Source: Spirochaetota bacterium (GTDB lineage Bacteria > Spirochaetota > Spirochaetia > SZUA-6). From it: DNA of 6,608 nucleotides. The translations under genes and the position numbers were made by a program. The notes under the pieces were generated by a model that saw only the letters and a program-made list of their open reading frames with translations, ran no database searches and had not been told where the DNA came from. Below are positions 5,875-6,608 of this stretch, in pieces. The stretch is taken from NCBI GenBank assembly GCA_003641675.1, contig QNBI01000119.1, positions 1 to 6,608 of the forward strand, in the 5' to 3' direction. Positions within the stretch are counted from its first letter, which is position 1; the number at the start of each line of letters is the position of its first letter.

Positions 5875-6608
5875 AACCTGCTACTCGGAGAAAAATTTGG
5901 GCTTTTTCTATTTCGGCATTTACATTATCTTCTATGTCTTCAAGGTAGTCCCAGTTTATTCCAAGGTACTGGAAAATACCAGGAGGCAGTTTTTCCGGAT
6001 ATCTGTCGCCGGAGAAACCTATTTCAAAGGTGTTTGCAAATATATTAGCCGCCGCTACCGTATAGACAACATCCACGAATTCCCCCCTGTAGTCTTCTAC
6101 GGTATGATGATAAAAAACGGCATCCTCTATATCTTTGCCCAGCTTCCAGCTTTCTATTATGAGTTTTCCTACCTCTGAGTGATTTACCTCTATCACTCTT
6201 TCCTCCGATTTATACAGGGGTATATGCTCCTTGTCCGTTAGAGAAATTGCCTCTATATACTCTTTGGACATCTTATTATTTAACGGTATCTTTCCAAGGT
6301 CATGCAGGAGCCCTGCAACAAAATAACCTTCTAAAAGTGTGGAATCCACCTTTCTGTATCTTGCTATCATTTTCGAAGTTACACCCACACCTATAGAATG
6401 TCTCCAGAAGCCGTTCATATTAAGAGCCTGAAAGTTGTTCTTTTTGCCCAAATTCCCCAGAATAGCGGTGCTTATGGCGAGGTTCTTTACAGTATTAATT
6501 CCCAGCATAATTATAGCACGCACAAGAGAAGTTACCTGGTTAGGAAGAGAGTAGTACGCAGAGTTTATTAAACGCATAACCTTTCCCATAAGAACAGGGT
6601 CCAGACTA
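5873..6608 (-). CDS. HDOD-domain signalling protein, 5' end outside the window
   Basis: Partial gene. The frame stays open to the right edge: residues SLDPVL precede the internal methionine at 6587-6589, and DPVLMGKVMRLINSAYYS is the classic interior of an HDOD domain, so that ATG is not the start. Numbering from that methionine, the conserved features are RLINSAYYS (6-14), FWRHS (61-65), GLLHDLGK (93-100), NHSEVG (136-141) and YHH (160-162). The HD dyad (H96, D97) and the flanking histidines are kept. HDOD proteins are regulatory HD-superfamily members of bacterial signal networks, often fused to receiver, GGDEF or EAL domains; whatever lies N-terminal here is not visible. The C-terminal 60 or so residues look helical with no further domain. 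It is coupled to the MBL-fold gene. Catalysis is unproven for the family. Confidence 0.9.
   Translation of the reverse strand, partial: SLDPVLMGKVMRLINSAYYSLPNQVTSLVRAIIMLGINTVKNLAISTAILGNLGKKNNFQALNMNGFWRHSIGVGVTSKMIARYRKVDSTLLEGYFVAGLLHDLGKIPLNNKMSKEYIEAISLTDKEHIPLYKSEERVIEVNHSEVGKLIIESWKLGKDIEDAVFYHHTVEDYRGEFVDVVYTVAAANIFANTFEIGFSGDRYPEKLPPGIFQYLGINWDYLEDIEDNVNAEIEKAQIFLRVAG

Noticed and set aside
5696..6178. Plus-strand open frame of 160 codons
   Set aside because: It is antisense to two clearly conserved genes, has no recognisable motif and spans their junction.
6587..6589. ATG as the start codon of the HDOD gene
   Set aside because: The frame continues upstream to the window edge with SLDPVL, which completes a conserved HDOD motif, so this methionine is internal.

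Overview
The window holds six tightly packed protein genes and one tRNA gene, all on the minus strand, plus the 3' part of a seventh protein gene that runs off the right edge. Read in the direction of transcription (right to left), the order is: HDOD-domain protein (partial, 5873-6608), metallo-beta-lactamase-fold hydrolase (4936-5862), tRNA-Ala(CGC) (4804-4876), lipoprotein NagZ-type beta-N-acetylhexosaminidase (3537-4784), nicotinamidase PncA (2905-3519), nicotinate phosphoribosyltransferase PncB (1466-2908), dCTP deaminase Dcd (933-1469) and an unrecognised membrane-anchored protein (18-854). No mobile element, CRISPR array, riboswitch or rRNA was seen, and no gap between genes exceeds about 80 bases.

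There appear to be three transcriptional blocks. The first is HDOD plus MBL-fold hydrolase, coupled by a ribosome binding site that overlaps the HDOD stop codon. The second starts at a good sigma70-type promoter (4896-4924) in the 59-bp gap before the tRNA and seems to carry tRNA-Ala, nagZ, pncA, pncB and dcd as one unit: the tRNA ends 19 nt before the nagZ start, nagZ-pncA are 17 nt apart, and pncA-pncB and pncB-dcd each overlap by 4 nt. The third is the unknown gene at 18-854, which has its own candidate promoter, with a perfect 14-bp palindrome lying over the -10 box.

Functionally, PncA and PncB form the two consecutive steps of the Preiss-Handler NAD salvage route (nicotinamide to nicotinate to nicotinate mononucleotide). 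Dcd supplies deoxyuridine nucleotide for dTMP synthesis. NagZ is a cell-wall turnover glycosidase on a lipid anchor. The HDOD and MBL-fold proteins look like signalling or phosphodiester-hydrolysis functions, with unknown substrates.

The organism is a bacterium with a moderately AT-rich genome and a tRNA gene that does not encode its CCA tail. The lipid-anchored NagZ and the HDOD/MBL pair would fit a diderm such as a spirochaete or a deltaproteobacterial-grade lineage, but this assignment is a weak inference. Most of the window is ordinary housekeeping DNA. The points most worth checking are the tRNA-led mRNA, the palindromic operator with its unknown target gene, the pncA-pncB-dcd coupling and a G8 tract inside pncB.
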